A DNA stretch of 64,000 bases from Flaccisagitta enflata (lineage: Eukaryota > Chaetognatha > Sagittoidea > Aphragmophora). Below, piece by piece: positions 33,908 to 46,824 of this stretch. The translations under genes were made by a program, and so were the position numbers. Within the stretch, counting starts at the first letter, position 1. Every line of letters begins with the position of its first letter. The stretch covers positions 37,820,001 to 37,884,000 of the forward strand of contig OZ231128.1 in NCBI GenBank assembly GCA_965153355.1, written 5' to 3'. The notes beneath the pieces were generated by a model, which worked only from the letters and a program-made list of their open reading frames with translations, was not told the origin of the DNA and ran no database searches.

Positions 33908-34135
<228 letters not shown>

Positions 34136-34612
34136 TCGTTGTTTTCGATGTCTTTTTTCTTTTTTCTTAGTTTTTTTTTTTTTTTTTTTAGTTCTTCTTT
34201 TTTTTTCTCTCTTTTTGTTTCTGTTTTTATCATTCTTTTTTGTTCTGAATGGTTTTCACATAACATTCCGGTAGCACATATGTCCAATTTTAGAGTTAAA
34301 ACGAGTGTTCAACAATTTCAATGGGCTTATGTATTGTTACTGTAGCCAGAAAGGTATATTTACTTTCTTATGCAACTGCAAATATTCTTCTTCTTCTTCT
34401 TTTTCTATAGGCTTCTTCTTGAGGTTAAAATTTTATTCTCAAGGCTAAAATCCCATTCTTTAGGCTCAAACCTCAGCCTCTAACAGGGTGACCGAAAGTA
34501 TGGTCAAATTCGAATTCCGTCTTTGTCGCGGGAGAAATGTGACCGTTTCCATCAAAGATGATAACCCTAAAATCTGGTAATGATCAGATAAAGTTTACTC
34601 ATGACCGCCACC

Positions 34613-34815
34613 CCCCTTTTTCTTTTTCTTTTTCTTTTTCTTTTTCTTTTTCTTTTTCTTTTTCTTTTTCTTTTTCTTTTTCTTCCTCTTCCTCTTCCTT
34701 TTCCTCTTCTTTTTCGTTTTCTTTCTCTTTTCCTTTTTCTTTTTCTTTCTATACTCCTTCTTCTTCTTCTCGAATTCTCCTTGTCCTTCTTCCTCTTCTT
34801 CCCTTCTTCTTTTTT
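34613..34815. repeat. (CTTTTT)n and CT-rich tract
   Basis: (CTTTTT)n at 34617-34683 followed by degenerate CTTCCTCTTC sequence. Confidence 0.9.
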
Positions 34816-34985
34816 AGTCGCGGACTAGCGACTCTATAAGAGGCTTTGTCCGTCCGTCCGTCGGTTGGTTGGTTGGTCGGTTGGTTGGTCGGTCCGTCAC
34901 GCTCGAGTCAAAAAGTGGGAAAACACGCATTTCCGCCCCTGCCCACCCGTCCGCGACTGGTATTGGCCGTGTATCCGGCATTGTT
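34816..34985 (+). repeat. CGCG-palindrome repeat family, complete 170-bp copy
   Basis: The clearest compact copy: AGTCGCGGACTAGCGACT, TATAAGAGGCTTTGTCCGTC, (GGTTGGTC)n, GTCACGCTCGAGTC, CCCCTGCCCACCCGTCCGCG and the end GGCCGTGTATCCGGCATTGT. Confidence 0.8.
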
Positions 34986-35783
34986 CCTTCGCTCACGCTT
35001 CTCTTTATACCATGATTTTCATTTTGTATGCGCGTATACTGTCACGATAAATAAGATGTTCACGAGCATATGGGAGTATATGTTCAGCATTAAGAGGCAA
35101 CTTGGGCGTACATGTATATGTAAAAAGAGATTCGGGAAGTCTAGATGGTCGAGAAAAAAACTTCCTCTCGGAAATTGCCCTTTTGTCTAAAAATCTAAAT
35201 TGCGGAAGGGACCATTAATCTTATGTTTGCCTGAAGATGGCCATAGCCAGAAATTACGAAAAAGAAAAAAAAGAATGTAACTACGATCGTAAAAAAAAAG
35301 ATACGCGAGTAAACAAAACCATTGCATTGTTCGCCGACTGAGGAGACCTTTTCAGAATCATTGGTTACCTGTTTTTCTTATGTGTTTATTGTAACGTGTT
35401 TATTGTCCATGACCAATCAATGCTACACTTCACTGGGTTATCTGAGCTGAGATCAATCCCCGGGACTGCAGTAGGTTACTCGCACAGTGAAAGTTAAAGA
35501 GCCGGGACAAAGCATCAGGGGTGTATATGATTGAGCGGCTTTTGATTTTATTCCCCCCCCCCCTTTGATTTTCTTTCCCGCGACACGTCACGTCACATTC
35601 TAAAATCTATGATTTCATTCCCCAACAAGTCATCCAAGGATTGCACATGGTCAGCGGTTCCCGATGCCTTGCATGGAGTGATAGCTGAAGAAGTGGAGTG
35701 AGAGCAGGGTAGCGGCCCCAAAGGACACAGGGACAACCCATTGCATAACGACTTATGAAGTAACGCCATTTCCGTTTTTCTCC
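34986..35783. other. intergenic, no gene seen
   Basis: Includes AGAGCAGGGTAGCGGCCCCA at about 35700-35725, a small piece of the GGGCAG family. Nothing else recognised. Confidence 0.35.
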
Positions 35784-35791
35784 ATGGCAAC

Positions 35792-35927
35792 TAGGGATGT
35801 GGAAGCGGTCGATTTTCAAGCCGCTTCCACCGCTTCCGCTTCCGCTTCCGCTTCCATTTTGTAGTTCAAATATTAGTAGCTATCCCACCCACCAAAATGG
35901 AAGCGGTCAATCGCTTCCACATCCCTA
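35792..35927. mobile_element. 136-bp hAT MITE with 8-bp TSD
   Basis: The left end TAGGGATGTGGAAGCG and the right end CGCTTCCACATCCCTA are perfect inverted repeats. The 8-bp duplication ATGGCAAC flanks them at 35784-35791 and 35928-35935. The interior holds CGCTTC units. TAGGG ends and an 8-bp duplication place it in hAT. Confidence 0.88.
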
Positions 35928-35935
35928 ATGGCAAC

Positions 35936-36960
35936 GTAACGCCATTTTGGCGTCTATATGGCGTTATTTGAGGCGTTATTATTGTTGTCATTGCTCTCAC
36001 TTTTTTGTCCATCTTTTTTATTCATTATGGATTTTTTTGTGATCATTTGAAAAAAAACTAAAGATAGAAAGAATGTTATATAACATATTCACCATTAATA
36101 ATGATTTTTTCACTTTTGATTTTCTTTCTTTTTTTTCATTTTTCATTTTTTTTTTTCATTTTTCATTTTTCATTTTTCATTTTTTATTTTCTATTTTTTA
36201 TTGTTTATTTTTTCTTTTTCTTTTTTCATTTTTCATTGTTCACTTTTCATTTTTGATTTTTTATTTCTTATTTTTTAGTTTTTATTTTTTAGTTTTTATT
36301 TTTCATTCTTTAGTTTTTAATTTTTTTTCTTTTTTTTTTTACTTTTTTACTTTTTGACTTTTTGATTTTTTGACTTTTTGACTTTTTTTCTTTTGCTTTT
36401 CACTTTTAATTTTTGATAAACAGTTTTTCTTTTTTTAACCTTCCATATTTAAGGTTGCATATTTAAATTCTAGTATCATATACTTTAATAATTTTTTTTA
36501 AAAAATCTTTACATATCAGCATTTATATATTCCTTTTATCAAGAATGTTTTGATACAAAAAAAAAAAAAGTTTGAAAATGATGAGTCTTTCTCCACCATG
36601 CTTAACATGAGATTTGATAACATTGTCAAAACATAAACGCTGAAACAAGTCTCTCGGTTTTGGTCTCAGTCTCTCATAGAGAGACAGCTACAGGGAGACA
36701 GACAGACAGACAGACATTTCCTTTTATGTTTATCAACTAGCTTTAAATAGCTTTGAATAGCTTCAAATAGCTTTGAATAGCTTCAAATAACTTTGAATAG
36801 CTTTTGATAGTTTTATATAGCTTTATATAGCTTTAAATAGAGCGTAACGACCAGAAACGAAGTCGTAATATGCAAAAATCGTAACTATAGTGTCTTTGAT
36901 GCTATTGGGGAATAGCAAAACGTGACAAAGAACGGGTTTCTGAAATTTCTAAGCAATCCG
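35936..36960. repeat. T-rich (CATTTTT)n and (TAGCTTTGAA)n tracts
   Basis: 36115-36420 is a TTTTTCAT/TTTTTGAC-type degenerate array. 36735-36845 is a tandem array of about 10-bp units like ATAGCTTTGA. A short GACAGACAGACA tract sits near 36697. Confidence 0.7.
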
Positions 36961-36964
36961 TTGC

Positions 36965-37274
36965 ACAGGGATGAATTTCCATACGTCCTGAGAGGGCATA
37001 TTTGAGGCCTTTGGAGCAATTTTCCATAATATTCAATGGGAGTTTTGCATTTTTTCAATTTCTCATCAATTTGCCATGGGAATTTCACATTTTTTTCATT
37101 TTTCACTAATTTCCAATATTATTCAATGGGAAGTTTGCATTTTATCAATTTCCCATGTTATTCAATAGGGAAGCTTCGGGGGGGGGGAACGGAAGGACGG
37201 AAGGACATACAGACGGACATATGGAAATTCACCCCTGTGACCCACAGGACATCGCCCCTTTGGGGCCGCTGCCC
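36965..37274. mobile_element. GGGCAG-family element
   Basis: The left arm (CACAGGGATGAATTTCCATA) is inverted at the right (TATGGAAATTCACCCCTGTG), followed by GGGGCCGCTGCCC. The interior has TTCCATAATATTCAATGGG units like those at 14660-14830. The outermost GGGCAGCGG of the left end is missing. Confidence 0.55.
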
Positions 37275-37499
37275 AAAAAGCAATAAACAGTATATTTATA
37301 GGTTTAAATAGTGTTTGATTGTGTTGCAGTCATCAAACTTTACCTTTTGGTACTACAAAAAGTATAAAATCTTCAAAAATTTTCTTTTTTCTTTTTTTCA
37401 AGCTTTCGACTTTTTCCCCATCTCCAAACTCTTTCATCTTATTCCCCCCCACGGGGGGAGGGGGTAATACTCAACTATATACACGCCTGCAAAGCATAT

Positions 37500-37950
37500 T
37501 TTTGGTCACCTCGACCACCTAAAACTACCCAAATTAGCTACGCAGTGGTAGTTACCGAGCAAGGACAAAGCATAATTCACCCATGCCTCCTCGACCACAT
37601 CAAACCACCCAAATCAGCTACTCAGTGGTAGTTATAGAGCAACGTCAAAGCAAATTTCCCCCTAGGCCTCCTCGACCACATAAAATCACCCAAATCAGCT
37701 ATACAGTGTTAATTATCGAGCAACGCCAAAGCATAATTCGCCCTCGGGGTTGCTCGGCGTTGCATGGGGTTGCTAAAGAACGCTTGGGGCTGCTCGGGGT
37801 TGCATTGTTCCGTTTTTCAAAATCAACTACATTATTAGCCTAAAGTACACTTATACTTGATGACAAACAATGATATCAATGCTGAGTCAAGGCGCAAGAA
37901 CGAGCAACCCCGAGCAAACCACGAGCAGCCCCGAACACTTCCGAGCGACT
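37500..37950. repeat. about 80-bp tandem repeat, 3 copies, then GGGTTGCTCG inverted block
   Basis: Three imperfect copies of a unit containing CCTCGACCACATCAAACCAC and CAGTGGTAGTTATAGAGCAA span about 37507-37745. 37745-37800 and 37895-37950 carry inverted GGGTTGCTCGG-type motifs. Confidence 0.65.
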
Positions 37951-38207
37951 TCCTTCTAGTTATACAGTTAACGCGTCTCCCCCCCCCCCCAAAAAAAAAA
38001 GAAAAGAATACCCAATGCTAAAAGACGGCTAAGGAATATGATGGTGAGTCTAAATTCACGTCTGGCGCCTGAGTGAAGGTCATCATCACCGCCGCGTAAA
38101 TTGTACAACTCATGAAGTCCCTCATAAACTCTCTTTTACCTCATTCTTATTCTCATTCATAATCCACCTCAAATTTGTCCTTCTATCTTGCCGCTAACAA
38201 TGGCATC

Positions 38208-38208
<1 letters not shown>
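37951..38208. other. spacer with C- and A-runs, no gene
   Basis: Homopolymer C run (37979-37990) followed by an A run. Nothing else recognised. Confidence 0.35.

Positions 38209-38296
<88 letters not shown>
38209..38296. repeat. (GA)n microsatellite
   Basis: About 43 GA units. Confidence 0.97.
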
Positions 38297-38299
<3 letters not shown>

Positions 38300-38501
38300 T
38301 GTTGAAAGAAGTGAAGGACATCAGGTGGAGACAGGATATTATGGAGTGTGTATTCGAGGTAAACAAGATGGATTTTGTCATATGGGCCTTGGAACAACCA
38401 ATAAATACTTCCTGCAATTCTTTCTTCAGCACTCAACCACAGCTGCGACAACAACAACTACCACAAAAAAAAAAACAAAAACCAAAAAAAAACAAAAAAA
38501 A

Positions 38502-38824
<323 letters not shown>

Positions 38825-38825
<1 letters not shown>

Positions 38826-39378
38826 CCATGAACTTCAAATAAGAAGTCGTGTTGGTTGTTGTTGTTGTTAACCGGGGGACCATAAAACCATAAAAGTATA
38901 TGTATGAGTCTCGTTGACAAGCATATCAGAACAACGATTAAGTTTATCTAACAAATACAGTTCAGTCTTATGACCTTCGCGCCCAGTGACTCCCACACAT
39001 GAACAACTTTCTCCCGCCTCCCTCCCCTGCACTAAACCTCAGTACTTCACTTCTAGAAACTCTCAACCTGAGGAGCAATGGGTGGTCCAGCCTCTGCCTG
39101 AATGAAGAAAAGCGATAAAATTGGCATTCTCCGCGCAAGTCAGGTTGCGTGAATGTCCTACGCTTCTATGACTATGAAAAGCATTATTGACTTTGAAATC
39201 AACTCACTTACCAACTAACTGACACAAAGCTTCTTGAGCAAAGCTGAGGCCTAAGCGAAGCAGTGACTTTACTATTCAATCCAGCGCGGATGATCCAGGA
39301 TAAATATAGAACGACTAAAAGCAAATAAATCTCCTACCCTTAATCGTCCAAAAACCAATAAGTTTTTCAGAGATAAAA

Positions 39379-39462
<84 letters not shown>

Positions 39463-40305
39463 CAGAGCAAACACTGATCAGAAAAAACAATTGGAAAAAA
39501 AAACTTTTTGGGCAGCGGCTTAAAAAGGCTAATGTCTTGTAAGACACAGAGGTGAATTTCCAGATTTCCAAATCGTTTTTCCCTGATTTCTCTTATTTTT
39601 AATATATTGTGTAAAGAGTCTCGGATTGGTCTCAAATATAAGTTGTATTTACAACTACAAGGTTCTAAAAGCATCTTTCATTTGAAACCATGAATTATGG
39701 CATCTGTATCTCAAATCGTTCATAAATTATGGCTAATTGCTTATTTTACTTCAAGTTGATGTTGTGGACAAAGTATGTAACATAGACCAATGAAATTTGG
39801 ACCAAAAAAAAACCGTCAAATTCAGTACTAAAGATGAAAACCAATTTCAGATCAGTGAAGAGGAGCATCTGAGAGCAAAAGCTTAATACTCTTTCCCAAA
39901 CGGGAATGATGGCCATGTACCGGGTACCCGAGCATGACTGCTAAGTTCTTCTATGGTCAAAAGTCAATACCTATCACTATTCTGAGATCATTAATGTCAC
40001 TTTGATATAAAAGTTGTTTTTAGAAAGTCCCGGCCCTAGATAGTCAAAGTACTTGCCTGACATGGCCGATGAAAATGGTCCAAAACCAGCGTACCATTTC
40101 CTTTCACCAATACTGCCGTGACAAGTTTTTCTGGATTTCCTTTAGAAAAAAAATTAAAAAAGAAGAAAAAGTGATTCTCTCCTATGACTTGGAGACTAGC
40201 CGCTTTTACTTGCAACGAGTGGCACGAGATATTTCCTATGATCTGCAAAAGGTAGTTCACAATGCTTTTTTCCGGTCCATTTGTATATTATGAAAGTTGG
40301 ACAAC
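38825..40305. other. intergenic with repeat fragments
   Basis: 39095-39200 is a fragment of the element at 26352. 39386-39467 is a (GA)n/(GACA)n tract. 39510-39575 is a GGGCAG-family end (GGGCAGCGGCTTAAAAAGGC). No gene is supported. Confidence 0.5.
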
Positions 40306-40313
40306 ATTACTAC

Positions 40314-40789
40314 CTGAGCCGTATCACCCATTAGGCTTATAAGGCTTAAGCCATAGGCCCCGCGGTAAGGGGGGGCCCCGCGGTACAGGATAGCTGTTAA
40401 AAAAAAAAGGAAGAGGAAAAAAAAAGAAAAGAAAGGGGAAAGAAAAGGGGGAAAACGGAAAAAGAAAGAAAGGAAGAAAAAAATAAGAAAAAAAGTGAAA
40501 AGAAAGAAAGAGAAAAAGAAAAAAAGAAGGGTAAAAAACGAAAAAAAAATTTTGTTTGTTTTTGTTTTGATTTTCTATCAAAAAACTTTCATTCAACATA
40601 TGATCTTTTTTTCTCAATTAGGTTTATCAGCTCAGAAAGATAAATGCCTTTCTCGTTGATATCCACTAGAACGGAGAAAGGTAGAATGGGGATGACAACA
40701 AACTGGGGGGAGAAGCAAAGGGGGGGGGCTAGGGGGGCCCCGCGGTGGCTCTTAAGCCTTAGGCCCCGCGGTAGCTTGATCCGGCTCAG
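40314..40789. mobile_element. 476-bp insertion with 8-bp TSD, empty site present in the window
   Basis: The ends CTGAGCCGTATCA and TGATCCGGCTCAG are inverted repeats with one mismatch. The 8-bp duplication ATTACTAC is at 40306-40313 and 40790-40797. The uninterrupted target sequence, carrying a single ATTACTAC, exists at 41318-41396. The interior is purine-rich with inverted GGCCCCGCGGT blocks near both ends. The 8-bp duplication suggests hAT or a P-like element, although the ends are not canonical hAT ends. Confidence 0.85.
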
Positions 40790-40797
40790 ATTACTAC

Positions 40798-41317
40798 TCC
40801 ACACTATATAAAGGACAAGAGCCTTTGGAGCTCTTAATGGTGTTTAATCCGGACCCATCACAACTATCCTTAAAATATCTGAAAGAAACTTCCCTTTTCA
40901 GAATTTATCACAAGACTTTTCAAAAGATATGTATCATTTAGAAAAGGGTCACCAATTCCTGTCTAAACTTGAGATATGTAGACCACAAGAAAACACCTGA
41001 TAAATATGGCGGACCGAAGGAGACCATATCCATCTGGGCACCTTCTCATACTCCCCATATACCAAAAATAGCAAGCAACTGAAACTCTCTCCTTCCTGAA
41101 ACAACACTCTTGAAATATCTTATGTCAACCCCAAATTCTCAAACTTAACTGTAGTATTCATCCCAATATTACAGAAAAACAAATCACCTGAGGATGTATT
41201 AGATATCAAAAGATAAGCTAACCACCAGAGGCAATGTTGTAAAAAACCATACCCTTAGAGGTAAGAATCGAGGATCAACCTTATGGGACCGCCGGCATTC
41301 TATACCAAGGTACTGAA
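40798..41317. other. intergenic, no gene seen
   Basis: AT-rich sequence between the filled and the empty copies of the duplicated target. It begins with the right half of the target repeat. Confidence 0.4.
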
Positions 41318-41396
41318 TTATATGAAAGTTGGACAACATTACTACTCCACACTATATAAAGGACAAGAGCCTTTGGAGCTCTTAATGGTGTTTAAC
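41318..41396 (+). repeat. empty-site copy of the dispersed target repeat
   Basis: ATGAAAGTTGGACAAC, ATTACTAC and TCCACACTATATAAAGGACA occur here without interruption, then AGAGCCTTTGGAGCTC. The filled copy is at 40290-40852. A reverse partial copy is near 1498-1530. Confidence 0.8.
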
Positions 41397-41439
41397 TGTC
41401 CCTGCCTAACCTCCCGCGGCAGGGGCGCCCTACACTCGA

Positions 41440-41442
<3 letters not shown>

Positions 41443-41487
<45 letters not shown>

Positions 41488-43003
41488 ATATTCCGTGGCG
41501 TTCCTTTATACCGTATTAAACCGCCAAAAATCGTTTCAAAAATGCAAAAAAGTGGATTATTGTAACAAAAATTATGAATTTTTGTCACAAAAATGAAAAA
41601 AAAAGCCGTTTTGAAACGGGCGTTCTTATGCAGTTTTAAAACGATCTTATATTGTCGTTTCAATACCACAAGTTTGCGCAACTTTTGAAATGAATTTTGA
41701 GGCATAGTTGCCGTTTCAAAACTTCGCAATTCTAAAGTTTTAAAACCATGAGATTTTTGCGTTTCAAAACGCTTGAAAACAGTGCTTAAGTTACAGCCAG
41801 CAAGTGAAAAAATCTATATATCTTTGTAATCTTATCACCTTTTTTACCGTTTTGAAAACGCAAAAAATTGAAGTATTGAAACTGAGAAAAAATGTGTTTA
41901 AAAATTGAAACATGGTTATATGCTAGGTTGAACAATTTACTTTACCCAAACTGAAATAAATGGATGAGGTTCCCATTAGCCCTCACTGACTGGCTAATAC
42001 GCGCGCCGCTCTTGGTTTTCCATGAAACTGAATCTGAAAGACATCCTTTTGGCCAGCGGCCCCAAAGGGGTTGATGACCTATGCTTTCATACATATGGGG
42101 AATTTTCTCCCTCTCCTTCTTCTTCTCCTTCGTATCCCCCTTTCCCCCAACCTAAAGGCCCATATCCCAGCCTTGAGGCTTCTATCCCAGCCTCGAGGCC
42201 CAAATCCCAGATGTGAGGGCCAAATTCCCTCAAGGCCCAAATCACAACCCCAAGGCCCAAATTCCAGCCTCAAGGGATTTGGGCCTTGAGACTGGGATAT
42301 TGACCTTGTGGCTGAGATATGGGCCTCGAGGCTGAGATATGGGCCTAGAGCTTGGGGGAAGGGGGGGGGGGTGTGGAGGAGGAGGAGGAGGAGGAGGAGG
42401 AGAAAATTCCCTATATGTGTGAAACTTGAAGCATCAAATGCTTGCCGTCCTATTGTTGTTGAATTGTGACTCCATGTCACTTGTATTTTATGTAAATTTG
42501 CTTATGTGTAATGTTTTACTACTTTCAAGGATGTTACAAAAAGCTTACTTTTTACAGTTTTGAAACTGCAAAAAATTGAATTTATGAAACGTTTTTTCAA
42601 GCAACTTTTTTAAAGTTTTAAAACTGCAAAAAAAATTGCGTATGGGAACGGCGATTTCATATTTCATGATTTTACTGCCACTGTCACTGCCACTGTTTGA
42701 AAAAGTTCATTTCTTCAGTTTTAAAAAAAAAGAAAAAAAAAACTGGCAAGAAGTGAGAAAGAAATGTTATTTTAGTCACGTTTTCAAAAGCCCTTTTTAT
42801 GCCGTTTTAATACTCCCAAAAACCGCGGTTTCAAAACGGCAACTATGCCTGCGTTTTGAAACCCCAGATTACAACCACAAAAGGACGTTGTTGTATGCAT
42901 AATTGGTTTCTTGGACGTTTTGAAACTGCTGCATACTAGGAGTTTTGATACGTCGTTCCCCTATTTGGGACGATAATGCCATAATAACGCCAACGGAATA
43001 ACT

Positions 43004-43056
<53 letters not shown>
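41443..43056. repeat. imperfect large inverted repeat (GTTTTGAAACGG-rich), bounded by (CT)n
   Basis: (CT)n at 41443-41484 and 43002-43056 bound a region whose outer parts are imperfect inverted copies: ATTCCGTGGCGTT versus AACGCCAACGGAAT, and AGGCATAGTTGCCGTTTCAA versus GGCAACTATGCC. GTTTTGAAACG-like units recur throughout. A GGGCAG-family element occupies the centre (about 42051-42425). It may be a decayed 1.5-kb fold-back element. Confidence 0.5.
42051..42425. mobile_element. GGGCAG-family element, diverged
   Basis: Begins GGCCAGCGGCCCCAAAGGGG, then GATGACCTATGCTTTCATAC. Inverted GGGGAATTTTCTCC and GGAGAAAATTCCC blocks lie near the two ends. The centre is a tandem array of about 24 bp (AGCCTCGAGGCCCAAATCCC type). 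Confidence 0.55.
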
Positions 43057-43059
<3 letters not shown>

Positions 43060-46000
43060 GTTTTTGTGAGTCTTCTCCTAGGCTTTTATCGAATTTCTTG
43101 CCAATCCTATCGCTCAATACCCATCCTCAGGTCCTTAGATCGCATCACATAGTCGAATTTCTCTGACTAGTAGAAGGCAACTCGCCGTTGCAGAGCAATG
43201 GTTCTTTTGACATCACGAGTGACTCATTCCTAGAATGACTGTAGAAGTTGGATAATTTTCTGTGGATGGCAAAGAGAGTCTTTTCTATTGAACACATCTC
43301 ATCAATTTTTTTTAGTCACCGCAAACTTGAAAGTGTCCTGTCATCTTTTTTTTCGTCCGTGCATCTGACCATCATCCTTTGTCTCATCTCTTCCTTCTCT
43401 CCAACAGTCAGTTGGTTCCCTCGCCTCAGGCGAGTCGCCTGTTGGAACAGAAGTTATCAGCTGACCCAATAACGGATGTCAAGGAATCAAAATGTTGTAT
43501 CCGCTATGGGCGGACTTCTGTTATTGCCAACATAGAAATTAGAAAAAAAATATCATAACATGAAGAAATCATTGTTCCGTTAAAAGCGGATTTCCGTTAC
43601 GCTTTCTAAGCAAGAAGAGGCAAATGTCACGGTTCCACAGCAAGCAGGAGGGCCCGACTTTCCACCAATTTACGTTAGCACAAGCTTCCGATACATCATT
43701 ATATGCGGATTAAATGGTTCAAAGACATTCATGACTACCCAATGCACAATTTCAAACCATTTTTTGTGACCCTCCCTACCCTTAGGGGGTCTAAAAATTT
43801 GGTCAAAGAGCTTTTTTTGGCTTGTCTCCATTCTGTCTCCAGTAGAAAACAGCAAGCAAAACCAATCAAGAAATGTCTTTTCCTATGATTTTATGAGTTT
43901 TCATCAACTAGTAGTAGTCCCATAGGATACACAAAAAAAATCAACTTAGTAAGCAAACTATAAGTTACCAAAAATTGGCATATAATTCAAATTTACCCCT
44001 GCTCGATTTTTTTGCTTTTTTTCTCTCAAGGCTGAATATCATGATATTTATTTTTTTTAACCTCCTTTTTCTTAAACATTAAGCATTTTTTCTTTTGCCA
44101 TTCGATGGACAACTACTTGAGGGACGTTCCCCTTCATTTTCATGTTATTGGGTTGATCCTAAGCAGAGAAATAAAAATTTTCTTGGAGCGTATCAATTCG
44201 CGCACACCCCCAAATTTGTTCCTAACGCATACCTAACGCTAAAGATATGCCACTATGGCGTGGAAATGACACATTTTACATGAAATCTGACCACAACATG
44301 TGAAAGAGCGTGAAATTTTCAATCTACTCTGAAAATTTGAAGTCTTAACTCCTAGGCGTTCAGTCACAATGAAAATTTATATTTCGTCAGTCCTGAAGTG
44401 TGAACAGAATTGATACGCTCGTTGGACAATCTTCGTAGTTATTTTCTTCTTAGCGGAAGTCAAGATTTTGCGGACTTGGAAGGAAAAAAAATCAATTTGT
44501 TCAATTTACAAAAATGCCCATATCTCATGAACCCTTTGAGCTACACCCATGATTTTTTGCGGGAAAACAGACTTTACCAAGAGAGATCAGGCCTAAAAAG
44601 TTGGTCTTCTGAAGATGAGTCCAACCGGCCCAACCAGCCCAACCAACCTACCAGATGAAAAAACGAAAAAGTGGCATAACTTTTGAATGAGTAAGCCGAT
44701 TTGGCTGATATTTTGCATGAAAGTTGTTGAAGAGTATCAAAATTAATAGTATGAAGAAGAGCTTGGCTGAACAAATTTATACAGCACTGCCCAACCAACC
44801 AAAAATGGTGCTTATAGAGATTTTCTGAAAATTCATGAAATTTCGATTTTTTTTCATGAAACACCCTCATACTATTGCGTTTAAACATAATTTAGGTAAA
44901 AAATATTCTCATATTGATTTTTTGCTACAATATGCTTAATTTTGTATTTTTTTGTGTACAAAATCTGTCTAATTAAGCTTAATTTGCATGAAAAATGAGC
45001 TCAGTTAACAAAATTCTTCTATAGATTTGTATATGTAACTTCATAAGCTATGCAGTAATGTATAGTTTTGTTGAATTTGAATCATTAAATAAATGGCTAG
45101 TTCTACCCCTGCTCACTTGCCGTTTCTTGACATTTGCCAAGAGAAAAAATTGAAGTAGGACACAGAAGGCGCGTCCCCAAATGAGTCTTTTTCCGTGATT
45201 ATTTTCGTTATCCATTGTGATGCTAGAAAGATCTCTTTGGGGCTTGCAAATGAATGTATGATGAAGTTTTGGTCCCAAGGATTGTTGTACATGTAATTTA
45301 GTGTTGGTAGAGGTGTCGTCACTCTAAATCATTCAATATTGTTGTTTTGGTCTTTTAGCGTATTCTAATGTTAAAGACTATAGTCTTAGATGGATGACAT
45401 CGGTGATTTTGAGCCACCGTGCCTTGTCTCCCCCTCCTCCTCCGCCTCCTCCTCTTCCTCCTTAAAATTCCTCCTTCATTTTGAGATTGTCACGTTTTCT
45501 TGTAAGCGTCCGTTTTTAAACTCAATGATGAAATTTGAAAAAAAAATATGATTGTTCAAAAACTAATTAAAAAAAGTTAGACTGAATGGTTAATCAAGAA
45601 TTGTTGAAGGAAAATCTTCCTCTATCTAAACTTGGTTGAGTTCCCCTTTCCTACCCCCACCCCCTGTAACTTTAAAATCAATTCTTTCTTCCAATGTGAG
45701 AACCATGTCCTTCTAATCTTCTCCCACTCTGGTAACTTCTTTCGTTTCCTTTACCCAGTTTGACTGTCATTTCTCTCTCCCCACAAAGGGTCACAACCTA
45801 CGGCTGAAGTCCTTTGCCCAACTTCTTGCCTCCTCACTTATAGAATTACGCGTGATATGAATGTGGAGGTATGCTGTTTGATTGTAATGGGGCTAGTATT
45901 ACTGTTACCTCCAGCTATACCGAATCCTAGAGAAACGGACATCCACCTATAACAAATATAGAATCGTGATCCTCTCCTGTTATTCTTTTTTTTTTCTTGA

Positions 46001-46300
46001 TTCTTCAAATAGGCAATAATGAAAATCCGCCTTTTACAATCAAAATGCGCTAAACTTCCATCATTGCGGGGTTCGACTGTGCGTGCCAATGTTAGATTTT
46101 ACTTGAGCGCTTAAGAAAATCATAGAAATACATTTTCGGATTTGTTCTAATCAGAGTATTGTTTAATAGTTAAATGACAAAAGATCAGATTGAGTCACGT
46201 AAAGTGTTGGTTAGGAGTTAAGTGTAAATAACATAAGTTATGTAGGTCTTTGCCTATAAACTGCATTATTCGTCTTCCCTGCTACTAGCAGGCTGCTAGA
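43057..46300. other. 3.2-kb intergenic, no gene supported
   Basis: Short ORFs only. GGCAATAATGAAAATCCGCC at about 46011-46030 recurs with one change at 49686 and, inverted and diverged, at about 43505. This marks a small dispersed repeat of unknown class. Confidence 0.4.
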
Positions 46301-46419
46301 CGTTGCCTGCTATTCACAGCCCCAACATTCTCCATGCCGCCCTCTTAGTCTATGTCTTCCTCGGAAGCTATACGATATTCACTTTATTCCCTCCTCATTT
46401 GCTTCTTCTTCTACTTCTT

Positions 46420-46793
46420 CTATTTCTTTTTCTTTTTCTTTTTCTTTTTCTTTTTCTTTTTCTTTTTCCTTTTTTCTTTTTTCTTTTTTCTTTTTTCTTT
46501 TTTCTTTTTTCTTTTTTCTTTTTCCTCTTCTTCTTCTTCTTCTTCTTCTTCTTCTTCTTCTTCTTCTTCTTCTTCTTCTTCTTCTTCTTCTTCTTCTTCT
46601 TCTTCTTCTTCTTCTTCTTCTTCTTCTTCTTCTTCTTCTTCTTCTTCTTCTTCTTCTTCTTCTTCTTCTTCTTCTTCTTCTTCTTCTTCTTCTTCTTCTT
46701 CTTCTTCTTCTTCTTCTTCTTCTTCTTCTTCTTCTTCTTCTTCTTCTTCTTCTTCTTCTTCTTCTTCTTCTTCTTCTTCTTCTTCTTCTTCTT

Positions 46794-46824
<31 letters not shown>

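Noticed and set aside
46011-46030. GGCAATAATGAAAATCCGCC recurrence as a regulatory motif
   Set aside because: Present at only three loci with unclear boundaries; more likely a small dispersed repeat fragment.
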